From: Oscheius onirici
Taxonomy: Eukaryota; Nematoda; Chromadorea; Rhabditida; Rhabditidae
Assembly (NCBI GenBank): GCA_932521025.1
Contig: OW051470.1
Location: 2,404,501-2,468,500 of the forward strand
Direction: 5' to 3'
DNA length: 64,000 nucleotides
Part shown: positions 24,248 through 36,600 of the stretch, in pieces
Layout of the letters: every line of letters starts with the position of its first letter
Position numbering within the stretch: the stretch's first letter is position 1
Notes under the pieces: model-generated
Database searches by the model: none
Told to the model about the DNA's origin: nothing
What the model saw: the letters and a program-made list of their open reading frames with translations, nothing else
Translations under genes and position numbers: made by a program

Positions 24248-25297
24248 TATATATCATGCACACGTGTCATTCCGATACGCCTTTCGCAGTCGTTCCAAAT
24301 TGGATCCGTTTTCTCGGTCAGACCCCGGAATTGCTGCCACTTTAGGCCGCCATATTTCTCTCTCCATTCGAGCCCGAATTGTTATTCTTGTGGTCCTTCT
24401 TTCAGAAGAGTATTCTGTTCTTTGTTTTTCTCAAAGACTTTTCAGTGCATTTTGCTGCAAACTCGTTTATAGTGCCATCTAGTCGTATTACCTAAAAGTA
24501 GGATGAGATCCTTTCTTCTGACTGTCTTCTTCTAAATGTATGCCAAACAGCTGTAAAATGATGGATCTTTGCTAGGCGACCATTCCAGATGTTTGCAGGA
24601 AAAGTCACAAAGAAGTCTGGACAAATTTGCCCTTATTTTGAAGCTAAAAACATAGCGAACAAGAAGAAAGCACTTTCCACGGCATACGAACATCTGTGAG
24701 AGAATAAACAGGAGCCGCAATGACGAGCAACAAAGCGATGAAACACATAAATGCAAGAAGTCAAACCTCATTTTTCCAGTAACACAGTTGATTTTTCCCA
24801 TTTTCCTCAGTTAACATCTCAGCACCATCAAATGAGTCAGCACGAATGCAGAAGAGCGGAAAAAGGCTGACTCATCTCCTTCCATCTAACAGCTTCGCTT
24901 CGATGATTGATTTTTCGATAAACTGCTATCCATTTCTTCGTTCTGAAACTTACTAATAAGAGAATTTGTATGTAAATGTATAGCCCTGAAGGTGGTCGAA
25001 AACAAACTGACTTTAATCTGAAAGTTTTCTCAGCTGTTTAACCTAAATGTCAGAAACCCTGATTTTACGTCTATTCCCTTTAAAAATCATTCCCTTGTAC
25101 CTAAAGCCTATAGATTAATTATCTCAAACCGTTCCAAATAACACCATCCTCCCCCATTGTTATTCCTTCCCTCTGCCGCTACACGGGTTCTCATATTTCC
25201 TCCTCGAGAGCAACGGACAGTCCAAACAGTCCTCCTCTCCCTCGAGTTATCGATCTTTCTACTTCCCTTTGCTAAAATAGAATTTTAAAAAATCTAG

Positions 25298-25555
25298 ATG
25301 AGTGGACGCGAACAAGCCGTCCAACAGGCCCGGAAGCAGATCGAACAGCTACGCGGTGAACGCAATATGCGTCGTCTTCCGATCTCCACGACCGCTGCTG
25401 AACTTGTAAAGTGAGTTCCCGCCAAAAAAAGGAGGAAAACTGATTTTAGGTACACTACAGATCTCCAGCGCGAAGATGTCCTGATCACTGGCTTCGCAAA
25501 CGACAAAATGAACCCCTACAGACCGAAGAGCTCCTTCCAATGTACCGTTATTTAA
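25298..25555 (+). CDS. heterotrimeric G-protein gamma subunit
   Basis: Two exons (25298-25410, 25450-25555) joined by a 39-bp intron encode 72 aa. An N-terminal amphipathic helix (QAVQQARKQIEQLRGERNMR) is followed by the conserved NPYRPKSSF and a C-terminal CTVI CaaX box. That box marks prenylation and membrane attachment at the inner plasma membrane. Gamma subunits form an obligate dimer with G-beta and couple receptors to effectors. Length and tail are typical of the family. A polyadenylation signal AATAAA lies about 50 bp after the stop. The downstream gene is convergent. Confidence 0.93.
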
Positions 25556-25706
25556 ATTTTTGATCCGACAACCTTCTGCAACATATCCCTGACATTTCGC
25601 TTAATAAATTTTAATTGCTTTTGGAGCCCTCAATAAAACATGTTTAATAGGAGGAACATACTTTGAGTGGACAAACTATATATGAATAATTGATAAAAAT
25701 AGATTA

Positions 25707-27367
25707 TTATTGGCCGTAGGCACGTCGAATTTTGTCGTAAAGATTTGGGGAATACTTTTGAAGCTTGGAAAGGAATTGGTCGTCTGCTAAAATGCACTCC
25801 TCGATTCTCTTGATCTTCGGACAGCCTCGGTCGCATAGTCCATTCTGCACGCACTTTTGGCCATGTTTATATTCAGTCCTCAAGCCCTTCACGATCTAAA
25901 AAGCCGGTAAAAGTTGAGCAAGATGAAATGAAGGTAACCTGTTCAATGTCGTTAGCACTGTTAAGATTTTCGTAGCCTTGAAGATTGTCCCAAGATGGCG
26001 ATTTGCAGCTGAATGGAGTGATATCGACTGGGGAAGAAACCCTGGAAATTTGCTATCAATTTAGAAGACGGTTTTGTAGCGTTCTTTTTGACTGTGATCA
26101 AAACTCACTTGGCTTTCGCCATGCTCCAAACCTCAGTTTCAAATCAAGTGAAACTGAAACGGCAAAAATGATTGAAAATAGAGGTGAACCAACTTTATCT
26201 CCTGACAAATCTCGTTGCCCAGCAAAGATATCTCCGGCAAGTCGGCGATTGGAGCTGGACGGGAGTGAGCACGATAGGGTGAAGAACAGATGACCAAATT
26301 TGACTTTTGAACCGAGAAACAACCAAAGCCTTACCAGGAGAACCGAGGTTGTAATCCGGCACAAGAGAATGGGAGCTCAGACTGAACGTACCCTCTGCGT
26401 GGCACGACGGATAGGTCAGCGTCTCGAAATGGAAATGTCTCTTGTCCAGAGGCGGAGCACTTGGAGTATAATCAATCGTCTTGTCGTGAACGATGTACTC
26501 GCCTCAAGTGAGACTATAATTAACAAATTCATACCAGAAATTACCTCTGTCATTCATTTCCGTGATCTGAGCTGTGGAAAGGAATCTCTGAGCAGATCGA
26601 AGAGTAGACAAGCTGCTATTTCGAGTGATTTCAGGTAAGGTGTCTGAAAGATAATTTTTTTTTTAAATTGACAAGGCGAGATAACTATTTACGGCAAACA
26701 TGCCATGCTAGAGTAAGGAAGGCATCGATAAAATTTTCTTAGAATTCAGCTGAGAAACTTAAAGAACTCACATTTATCTGGCTGTTTGGTTTCCTTCATC
26801 ACCTCTAAACGAACTTCTGGCTTAGCTGTGATCGACTCCAGGGGCCTGTTGTTGTTCCTGTCCATCGGAGCGGCCGTATTCATCTCCTCCTGCTTGCTGT
26901 TGTGCATGGACTGGTTCACATTGGCCAAGCCTTTCTGGCGCTCTGCACATTTGCTGTTCTCATGGGAAAAATTGTTATAAAATACCCTGCATTCCGTAAA
27001 TTTTGATCGCGACCCCGATCCAGTGATTGATTTTCTTCAGTCCGTCTTGGCTGATTTCAGCGAGCGGACGAGTATAGTAGTCCTGATCCAAGCTGAAGAG
27101 ATCACGAGCGCACGTCATCGTGTGCTTCTTGGCTCGGTAGGCGCTCGAGAAGGTACGGGGACAGTTAGGACAGCGGTAGGTGTAGAAATCTTCTGCATTC
27201 ACTTGTTTACTTGAAATAAAAAAAAACAAACCGAGATGGTCACTGCTAAGATGGTCCTGAAGATCGGCCACGTCGTAGGTGAGATCCTCTTCGTCTCCCG
27301 TTCGAGGACATTCGGGGCAGAGCAAGAGGTGATACTTGGTCGAGCCATAGCGTGATCTGGTTGACAT
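25707..27367 (-). CDS. zinc-finger protein of unknown function (C2H2/C2HC-like)
   Basis: The start ATG (27367) follows a TTGCAG acceptor by five bases. Exons: 27367-27232, 27201-26986, 26942-26772, 26643-26545, 26502-26335, 26153-26109, 26041-25939, and a last exon to 25707. Two finger-like motifs are near the N-terminus: LLCPECP...LQDHLSSDH and YRCPNCPRTF...KKHTMTC. The middle is low in structure, and the C-terminus has a Cys-rich block (KCVQNGLCDRGCPKIKRIEEC). I do not recognise a family beyond the fingers, so nucleic-acid binding is an inference. The junction between the sixth and seventh exons does not close in frame by one base, so an exon boundary there is wrong or the gene is damaged. 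Confidence 0.65.
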
Positions 27368-28412
27368 TGTGGCTGCAAACGAGTTATACACGAAAAGTTT
27401 TTTGTGAAAAATATAAGGTGACAGAACTAGGATGTAAACTACGGCCAAAAAGTGCACAAATTGTTGTACGAATAAAATTGTAACTAAAAATATCTTCAGG
27501 GTACATTTCACCAGGACGAACAAGCTTTTTCGGTGTGTGTGTGGTTATGTAAAATCAAGAACAAGAGCAGTCAGCAAAAGCTGAGTCAACGAAGTTATAA
27601 TGGGAAAAGATTCATGTAAAATGCAATCTGCAGCTGGTAAATTCAGCGAACCGCTAACGTAAGGGTGAATTTGAAACAAAATAATGAATACTCTCGAAAC
27701 AGTAAAAACGGTAAATAGGCTACAAATGAGACAAATTGATGGTGATTACAAATAAGCTGGCTACAGGAATGACACTGAGAGAAGAGAATACTAAAGTGGT
27801 CGTCAAGGAGAACGACAAGTGACGTTTAAACCGAGTACGATCTATTTTAAGTTGCTCCCAAGTCTGTGTGTGTGTTTGTCTGAAGCTCTAATAGTGAAGG
27901 TTGTAAACTGAAATGAATAAGAGGTACAGATTGACTATCTATTACAAGAGGGTGGAAATGAGAACACACAATCTACCTTCATTTATGCTAAAACATGCCA
28001 AATATACAGTAAAGAATATATGGTTGTACTGCAGTAGGCGCCTACCTTCGTTTAAAATTTTTGGCGCCAATTCCCCAACCAGCCCAAAATAGCGTTTTTC
28101 ACCATTCATTTTTCACGTTTCTAACCCGGTTTATTGAATTCAGCATGTAAAACAACCCTCTAGATGAGAAAATTGGTCGAAAATATCCATAAATAAGGAG
28201 AAGATGTCGGAGAGCGGCATATAGAGATCAATCGGCTATTTTCTGGATATTTTGACAATTTTCATGTCCAGATGCTTGTTTTACACGCTAAACTCAATAA
28301 AGATGCTTACAAACGCGAAAAATGGGTAAAATAGTGAAAAACGTGAAATCAGGCTAGTTTGAACGAAGGTAGGCGCCTACCCCTACCCCCAGTACAACCG
28401 AATATATACCAA
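27368..28412. other. intergenic interval with hAT-type MITE
   Basis: No exon was recognised between the zinc-finger start and the EF-hand remnant. The right third is the MITE at 28022-28399. Confidence 0.4.
28022..28399. mobile_element. hAT-type MITE, 378 bp, 8-bp TSD
   Basis: The ends are GGTTGTACTG and its complement CAGTACAACC, followed inside by palindromic GTAGGCGCCTAC on both sides. The inner arms also pair (CTACCTTCGTT against AACGAAGGTAG). The 8-bp sequence GAATATAT is present at 28014-28021 and again at 28400-28407. An 8-bp duplication points to the hAT superfamily. There is no coding capacity. Confidence 0.88.
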
Positions 28413-28547
28413 TTATTTCTTCTTCTGTTGCTGTTCCATCTGCTGTTGACGCTCTGGAACTCGAGCATTTTCGGCCTCGATGAATTCAGACCAGTCAATG
28501 AAGCCGTCTCCGTTTTTGTCGTCGTTGAGGAGATGTTCGTCGATCAT
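28413..28547 (-). pseudogene. EF-hand gene remnant (3' exon only)
   Basis: The minus strand reads one EF-hand loop, DKNGDGFIDWSEF, in a 44-codon frame ending with a Gln/Lys-rich tail and TAA. The loop has Ca-binding residues at the canonical positions (D, N, D, then E at position 12). No further exon lies upstream; the adjoining sequence is fold-back repeats until the opposite-strand LOTUS gene. The family could be an ER or secretory EF-hand protein (MCFD2 or reticulocalbin-like), but one loop is not enough to decide. Probably a truncated copy; a distant upstream exon beyond the repeats is not excluded. Confidence 0.55.
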
Positions 28548-28659
28548 CAATTAAAGCGAGCCTCCGGCATCTGCCACTTTGCCAAAAACCATGCGAGACG
28601 TTTGTTCGCCAAAGCCGGCACTTTATAGGAAGCCTTCGGCTATGCCAAAAATGCCAAAG

Positions 28660-29025
28660 CCGCTGCGGGACCAATTGGCCTTGGTCCCGTCACGATCTTG
28701 CATATTTTTGATTTTTTGCCGCTTTGCACTCGTTTTAACGTTTTAAAACCGTGTTTAATCGATTCAGCAAATTTTCCACCAGTTACGTCTATTCTGACAT
28801 GAAAATTTCTGTGTTTAGGAAAGAATAAAATAGGAAAGAACAGAAACGCTGTTTTCGCCTTTTCCTTCCATTTCTGCTATATTTTTGTTATTGGAACGTA
28901 CGTATCTGATGTAAAATTTGGTGCCGAATCGATTAAATATGGTTCGGAACCCAAAACGAGTGTAAACCGTCGAATATGGGAAATTAAAAATTTTAGGATG
29001 AGATTGTGTCGGGACCCGCTGCAAT
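28660..29025. repeat. fold-back repeat element
   Basis: The left part contains GGTCCCGTCACGATCTTGCA, GCACTCGTTTTAAC and GTTTAATCGATTC. The right part contains their inverted partners GAATCGATTAAAT, AAAACGAGTGTAAAC and AGATTGTGTCGGGACC. Arms are about 80-100 bp and diverged. No clean terminal duplication was found, so the class is open. Confidence 0.6.
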
Positions 29026-29165
29026 CGCGACGGAACCAGCGCAGCTGGTCTCGCAGCGATTTTTCGAAGCCGGAGTCACGCTTTAAAGGACTGGGTCCTA
29101 TTTGTGGGTCCCGCAGCGATTTGAAAATCTCAACGGAATTTCAAGAGCGGGAATTCAAATTTTGA

Positions 29166-29489
29166 ATTTTTGGCTTGAAAATGGGAAAATTTCGGTGTAA
29201 CGTTTTCTCGGCACCCCGACTACATTTTTTTCTGTTCTTGGTTTCATTTTGACGGCCGCGTTGAGTTCTACCAGAATGAGTTTTTTCAGGCTGATTGCAT
29301 GCAAAATGGCTGCGCTATACAGTATCCTTTATTTTTCAGCTGGATTCGCTGTACACATTTTGGTGCCAAAGCTCATTCTGGTAGAACTCGATACGGCCGT
29401 CATAATGAAACCAAGAACAGAAAAAACTGTTGACGGATGACCGAGAAAACGATACACCGAAATTTCCAATTTTCAAGCCAAAAATTCAA
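29166..29489. repeat. fold-back repeat element, about 116-bp arms
   Basis: The left arm (29166-29281) contains TTTCGGTGTAACGTTTTCTC, TTCTGTTCTTGGTTTCATT and GTTCTACCAGAATGAG. The right arm (29371-29489) holds the complements in reverse order at about 85% identity. The 90-bp loop has no coding content. It ends close to a run of 16 C at 29518-29533. Confidence 0.7.
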
Positions 29490-29827
29490 ATTTTTCGGTT
29501 CGCGGGCGCCCTATGGTCCCCCCCCCCCCCCCCACGAAAACGATTTGTCCAACGTTTCAAAGGCACCGCGAGCTGTGTTAATTGATTTCATATCAATGGT
29601 CTCGCAACGAAAAGAAGATATCGTAACCGGTAAACTCGCAAACTTGGTTATTTTTTTGTCCAAAAATTACTTTGCTATAAATCCTGAAAGTCTTTTTTTT
29701 CCGCGTTGTGTTTTGCCGTTTTGGTCGAATTTAACTTGATATTTATCTTAACCTGTTGTAATAATCGCCTTCTCAAAATACTGTTATTCTATTACCCGTT
29801 CCCATTATTATTAATTTTTTTCCAGAG

Positions 29828-32276
29828 ATGGATAACGGTGACCAAATTTTACGTCGTTATCGATCGGACATCCACTCGATGTGTGCCTCCTTCCCAGAAC
29901 CGGCCACGTCCTACAAGATTAGGATGGAGTTCGAGTAAGTTGTGTATCACGGTCCTTTTGTAAAAGTTGGTTTCTAGCGATAACTTTGGAGACGAAGTTC
30001 CTTTTCGCCAGTTCGGCTATCCCTCGCTTGACGCCTTCCTCAATGATCATCCGGATTTGGACAAGGTCATGCACGACGGGAAAACTTGCTACCGAGCGAA
30101 GTTAGATGACTTCAAAAGTCGATACATGCTGATTTTAGAGTGACTGCTGCCACTGTCGAAATTCAGGCCCTCATTGCCCGACAGAAAAAGAAGAAGAAGA
30201 ATCGTGGAGCTCAGGGCAAGAAGAACCGCGGCAACGGCCTACATCGGAACAATCTCAATAGGTACAGACAGGTTAGCACTACTCACGACTCGTTCATACT
30301 TGAGTTTTCAGATCAATCCGCAAGGTCTTATACCACCAAGTCGCACATCCAACCGCGGAGCCAAAAGTTTCAACTTCCTCGATCGTCAAGGACCACCTGG
30401 CCTATCTCGAGTCTACAGCGGCCCGACATCTACAGATCCATCTCTGTGGAAGATGTCCTCGCCTAAAGCTCCTTACCACACCCAGTCGAACGTGCCACCA
30501 TTGACTAGACCTGCCAGTAGTGGACATCTGAATGCACCCCGACCACCTGTCGAAAATACTGGTGTATGTTGTCAATGCTTACAATGAGCTCGCTATTTTC
30601 AGCCAGACGTAGGAGTTCAACGGTTGCTGAGAGCGCTCGACAAGTGCAATGGAAAGGCCACTCTCACTAAGTTGAACTGGGCTTACACGATTCTCTTCAA
30701 CGTAGAATTGGATGGCCGCGAGATGAAACGTCATTTTGGAACGAATAACATGGGCATCATCCACCGTCAATACCTTCGGGACAAGGTCGAATTCAATCCA
30801 GGATACAACGGCCAGTGGAGCTTCCTCTCGACTGAGAACGCCCAGAAGAAGAAAGGTATCGCGCTTTGTTTTGTGCTCCAAAATTACGTTCAGATTGGGA
30901 TCAACACCACAAAGACGCCATAATAGAAGCTCCCCGTTACACGTGGTCATATCCCACTATAAAGGAGCTTTATGACAAGACGGTAGATATTCTGGTCAAC
31001 ATGTATCCGGAAACTATTCCCTTGACCTCGGTCGCCGAGTATTACAAACGTACCCACAGTGTCCTTGTCGATCCACAGGCACTCTATTGCAAAGGCTGGG
31101 AAGATCTCGTCAAGACTACGTTTGCGGACAGGCTCATTCTCACCGATGACAAAGTTGGTTTGCCTGATTTTGCTTCATTGTTTAAATTTCAGCGAGTAGC
31201 TCTCAGTAAGAAGTTCGCACAGTTGCGACTACTGAGCTCCCAGACAACTGGAGTTCACCGTTCCACTTCAACCGTTAAACGAGTGACAGCCGACTCTCTC
31301 GACCTGATCTACCTGGCGGACAGCGACGAAGGCGATAGTGAGGATTATGACCTGGGCGACTCTGAAGACGACTCGATCACTGCTAAACTCTCCGAAACGA
31401 AACAGTCATCACTGACATTTCCACCTGGTTTGGCTGTGCCGGCATCCTCGCGTCATCAATGTAAGCGTACTTCTGTGTTGCTTATACAAAGTTTCAGTTC
31501 CGGACATGGCTTCATTCTTCATCGATATGCCGACAAAAACGGTAGTGCCTGAGAGACGAAGTATCTTCGATAGAATGACTCTCCCACCCAAGCCAGAAGT
31601 CCCTACAGTTCGCAAGGAACAACAAAAGACTCAGGGCGGCAGTGTCTTTGATAGTACGTTGTTATGCAAAGCTAATCGTTACGTCGATTTAGAAACTTCG
31701 CTAGATGTTAAGCTACCTTTTGGCTTCCCCGTTATGGAATCTTCAGTTTTCAATAGGAAGCCTTTGACTCCCATCCGTGTTCCAGCACCAGATCCTACCG
31801 TCAATGAACTGGCTGCGAAGATGGAAAAACATGTTGCACTGGGAAAACGAATGGACGACTTTGAAGCTTTACTGGAGAAGGAACGAGCACGCGATGTATA
31901 TAATGGTGTATTCTCCTATTGAAGTATTTTTCAGCAAATGACCGGCTTCGGATTCTCTGGTAGAGAAACAAAAAAATATGAAGAGAACAAACGTAAAGGC
32001 AGCATTTTCCAGCAGGCTGCTGAGATACTCGATAGAAAGGTGCCTACTCCTATTGAGGTAAAGAAATTTCTTGTTATCCTAAATGCTTTTGACTTTAAGA
32101 GATATCAGCTTCCGCACACTGAATCACCGCATCTGAAGAGACTCGACTGCAGTGCTCCGATGACGGTCTCTCCTGGAAATTACAATGTCAAGCTGAATGG
32201 TCGATCGGAGACGCTGAAGAGCATGATTCAGTCTCGTCGTCAGCACAACTCGGACAGCTCCGGCGAAGCTTGGTAA
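29828..32276 (+). CDS. LOTUS (OST-HTH) domain protein, germ-granule type
   Basis: About ten exons give roughly 680 aa. The start ATG is just after TTTTTCCAGAG. Residues about 1-75 form a LOTUS winged-helix-like domain, with SYKIRMEF and FGDEVPFRQFGYPSLDAFLN. A Lys-rich linker (QKKKKKNRG) and a Pro/Ser-rich stretch follow. A second LOTUS-like unit starts at PDVGVQRLLRALDKCNGKAT and a third at NMYPETIPLTSVAEYYKRTH...CKGWEDLVK. Next comes an acidic segment (ADSDEGDSEDYDLGDSEDD). By family knowledge LOTUS proteins (Oskar, TDRD5/7, nematode MIP-1/2) bind Vasa-type helicases or RNA and organise germ granules. In-frame introns of 42-45 bp near 31654 and 32058 are assumed. Last codon TAA 32274-32276. 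Confidence 0.78.
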
Positions 32277-32452
32277 ATCCTTACATTGTTTTCTTGTGTG
32301 TTGTGTAATCATGTCTTTTATAAATTTTGCTTACACACCTGTTGTACTCGTTCCTTGTCATCTTTGTATCCTCCTTGCTTCAAGGCTCTTCTACAAACCA
32401 CATAGGCACAAACTAAATACACTAGTGAGATTCCCGATTAGTTCTTCCCGTG

Positions 32453-33611
32453 TTACTCTTTGACCTGCACTTTATTCTCAACAGGATTCTGTTGAGGGAG
32501 TTGGTTAAGGCGATTTGTTAGCGTTTGAAGAGAAGCCAACGGCTGTTGGTAAGGAGCACCAAACGGATTGTTAATAGCTAAAACACATTTTAGAAGTAAC
32601 TTTTAGAAAGTTTACGGAACATCTGCTGTGTTGTCTGTCTGAAGGCTGTTGCTTGAAAGTGTTGCAGAGCCTCGAACTAGAAAAGTTAGTTTTGTTTGTT
32701 TGTCTATTTACTAACCTTTCTGAAGCTCTTCCTGACGACTAATGACAATATTCTGATGGCGAATGACGTTGTCTTTGTGTTTGACGATCAACTCCATGTT
32801 CCTGAGCTTTTCAATCAACTGGGCGTATTCGACAGCATTGCATCCAGGTTCTTCTTTCGGCTTGATCAGCTCCAAGTTGATGGCTTTCAGCCGCTCGATT
32901 TCCTCTCTCCTTCGCTTCAAGCAGCCTTTCGTTTCGGTCCAGAATCTCCTTCAGACGAGCCCGATCCTTGGCCATTTCAAGAAGCTCCTTGGCGGTGTCT
33001 TCTTGCAGACTTCTCTCGGATTCAAGCAACAGCGAGACATCGGTAATGTCCTTCAAGGTCTTATTATTCTCTTCCTTGAGAAGATACATTTCTTTTGTGA
33101 GTCTGATCACTTCAGGGCTCTTAAAAAGACTTTATAGAAAGACGAGTTACCTGTTCGGGACTACTAGGAGCAGATCGGGGAACAACTCTGGAGTCTCTAG
33201 ATTCTTCGGGAGTCTGAAAATGTTTAGTGAATAATGTTTTAAGTCTTTTTTTTTCAAAAACAGGCACATGGTCTTGACAGGTAACACCTGTCCGGCTCTG
33301 GGAGGGAGTAGTTGTTGGAAGAGATAGGATTGACTTTGCTGAGTTTGAACCAATTTGGGAGTTTGAACAACTGCAAGGCCAGACGGAAATGAGAAGACAT
33401 TATCTTGGATGGTTTCTACCGTTCTCATCAACCTCATAGTCTATGGATTTGTTCGAATTTGTCTACTCTGTTATTCCCTTTTCTAACCCTAATATACAAC
33501 GTTTTTTTCTAACAAATGACTCAGTCAATTCAATATTTTCTTCTTCCAGAACTTTCTTACCGTCTGTCGATAAATCCTAGCAGCTGTGAGAAGCTCTTCG
33601 TGCCTCTTCAT
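32453..33611 (-). CDS. coiled-coil protein with NPF motif, frame break inside
   Basis: Exons on the minus strand include one starting near 33690 (in-frame ATG at 33611), 33437-33280, 33216-33150, a long coiled-coil exon about 33115-32715, then two short exons ending at TAA 32455-32453. The coiled coil is evident from heptads (KEMYLLKEENNKTLKDI, LLLESERSLQEDTAKELLEM). The C-terminus has NNPFGAPY, an NPF motif of the kind EH domains bind. The frame shifts at GGAGAGAGG (32900-32910): upstream coding continues as LLEAKER, downstream only the other frame gives REEIERLKAINLEL. I do not recognise the family. The true 5' end is unresolved; an exon near 34310-34360 does not join in frame. Confidence 0.55.
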
Positions 33612-33699
33612 CACTGCCCCGGCTTTCCGGAACTGGGCTGTGTTATTCTTCAGCAAGGCCCAGTCTGAACAGTACGGGGTTGAACCTGTAAAATCAGGT

Positions 33700-36600
33700 G
33701 ACTTACAGAGAGGGATGCTTGTCTTGATGGAAAGAGCGATACTTTTGTCAATTTATCTATATGATACTTGTTTATCCATTGATAAACTTTAGAAATTATT
33801 ATGGTCGCGCCCCTTTTGTGACTGTGGTGTTGGGGTGTGAAGCGCGGGAATGAGACGCGCTTTTGAACATGGAAGAGGTGCGAGAAAGCAATAGTTTTGT
33901 GGTATTAGTTTAGCCATCAAAGTAAGTGAGTGTATTTCTGGAGACGATCACTGTTTCCAATAACAATGGGGATCAGAAGTCAAACTTTTATGTAATTTTT
34001 ACAGTTGACTGTCAAATTTACTGACAAAGCGTCACCTAATTGTTGAAACTATAAATCTCTTCCATGACTTTAATCAAGAGTACTAGTCTGAACAGCTGAT
34101 ATTGTAACAGGAAGGGAAGCGGCCAAGAAAACTGACCAAAATGAGTTACAATTCTGAGGGTTTGCAAAAGGAAACTAAGGATACTGGTACGGTAAGAAAC
34201 CCAGAATACAGACACCATCGGGGATGCGTGTCTCTTGCTTTGACCCGGGAGGAACTGATACTTTTCAGATCCTCTGACCCGGGAGGAAGTGAGACTCACC
34301 TGCTGTGAGTCAAGAGAGGCGGAGCGACGGGCGTTCAAGAGAGTGGAACAGATGGAATGTGTGCCTCACAGGCAACTGACCGTACCGAATAATTTGCTTA
34401 ATTACAAGGAACGAAAAAAGGATGCGCTGCTTTATAATCAGTGAGATTCGGAGCGTAAGCAATGAGAAATAGAGTGACTCATTATTGTTCTCGTTGACTC
34501 ACTGTCTGGCTGACAATGGGGGACTCTTCATGCATTGATTGGGAGTCTGGTAGTTTCCAGTGGGAAAACTACATCCTATTATAGGCACTCGAAACTGTCA
34601 TTAATAGAGAAAGGATGATTCTATTAGGGAAATTAATTGACTCATTTTTATCCCTATTAACTCACAAAACAGTGAACGTTCAAGAGTTCCAAACTGCTCT
34701 CGTACTCGTCTACTCACTGAGTGACAATGTAAGTCCGAGAGAGGGAAAATATCGTTCTAGTTTAAGTTGATAGGTGCATCCTAAAAAAACAGTTGAATCA
34801 CTGACAATCCCATTGGCTCAATCGGAGACATCCATCACCTATCAGAAACAGCGTATCAAATGTAGATCAGAACAAAAAAATGAGTCTTTTTATGATCATC
34901 AAGAGAACAATAGACGAAAAAGAGCGCTAAATTCCGAGAATACATGTGCTTCCAACCGCTCTTTCATTGGCGCCGAAAAACACAGTAGAGCGCATTTCTT
35001 GAACCCGCTGCGATAACCGGTGCGACCTTGAGAGCTTTGTGGTGCTAAATGAGGGAATGAGACTAATGATTGGGCAAGCACGATCCGATGGAAAGGCATA
35101 AACAAATCGGCAGATGTTAGGTCGACTGTTTACAACCGCAAGTGGGAGGTAAAAAAGTCATTGCTAATCTGTGTGTACATGAGAATGGCGGATCTTTTGA
35201 CACAGTCCTGTTGTATAGATGGAAAAGACGATAACTGTCGGCAATGGAACCGAAACTAGGCAGTCGAAACTCTGTTTACAACCTAAGATTATGCGGGCCG
35301 ATCGCGGTTTACTTGACCGCCGTGAGATGAGTACATCGCTTGTTTACTAAACAGTTCAGAAGTAAGATAGAAGATAAGAGAAAAATATATGAGTTGGAGA
35401 TAGGGGTCGAGGAAGGAGAAAGAATTGGTAAATGGAATGGAGAGATCGTAAAGATTGAGACATGCCATGACTGTTCGTATGAAAAACAAAGAGTTCCGAA
35501 GGTGTTGAATCATTAGAGGGGAGAGAAAAAGGGTGCCGTCTACAACTGTAGAAAGAGGGTTGCGCGGCAACTTGTCATGAAGAAGGGAAAACTGAGAGGT
35601 GCCGAAGACGCAGAAATGGCCGGTCAGACATAAAAACAAACTAAACAGACGACAAGGGTCATGATTTGAGAGCGCCAACTTAGATCTAGGTATATAGACA
35701 GAAATTAAATGATAAGCCAAAAGAGGGACGAGCGAGGCTCACAGACGAGATGGGACAGGAACTAAAGTAAAAGAATCAAGACAGTAAGCATGAAATTGGA
35801 TGAAGAAAAGAGAAAGAACAGGGAGAGAGCGAGTAAGACAAGACAGTTGAACAGATGATAGTATGAATTCAAGGATGGGGGGGGGGGGCAGAGGAGCGAA
35901 AGGAAAGATATGGGGAAGAGAAATGCAAGGAAGACACTGAACAAAACAGGGACTGCGCGAAAAGAGGGAAACATTATCGAGCAAAACAACAATGATGGAG
36001 AGAGAGGGACTGATGACCGATCAAATAACAACGGTAATGGAGAAGGTTGTAGTAGAAACACTTTTCGGGCAAGGTGATAGTGCAGAACACAAGGGAGCAT
36101 ACAGGGCTTCTCCGCCTGTAGCAGTAGAGAATTAGAATCACAACGAACCTGTCCCTCACGTTTTTCTCCCTTCTCTTATGTCGTCTTGCGCGATTGCCCC
36201 GTTTTGTCTTCGAGAAGCCTTTCTCATAATAGACACGAGCTATCTCTTCCTTTTCTAGTTTTCCTGAAACTTTGATGAAGAAGAAGAGAATTCGAGAAAA
36301 ACAAAGTGTCCATATCTCCTGTGAATAAGTATTGTCAGAATTTTGAGCGCAAAGGTCGAGAGCACTGTCAGTCTTCCCTAGATTCCAAGAGTTTCCAAGA
36401 ACTGTACCAAACACCGCTATGGATTCAAGGAGTGTCCTACGGAATCAGGAAGTCTGAGCATGACATGGCTGTCTTTCGACGGCTGCTGACAAGTGGCGGA
36501 TTCACAAGTCTGCGGTCATTATTGCTGGCACTCTGCCGAAAATAAAAGAAACGCAAGTGTTTTTGGCGCTACTGTTCGCAATGTCTGACTGTCAGATGCG

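Larger units (their letters stand above)
23007..25297. other. intergenic interval with one transposon
   Basis: Apart from the MITE at 23797-24247 no gene was recognised. Pyrimidine-rich stretches near 25140-25260 precede the G-gamma gene and probably form its promoter. Open frames at 23227-23713 lack any conserved motif. Confidence 0.4.

Noticed and set aside
35289-36414. Several 100-145 codon minus-strand frames
   Set aside because: The + strand is strongly purine-rich, which suppresses stops on the other strand; no motif, start context or exon chain supports a gene.
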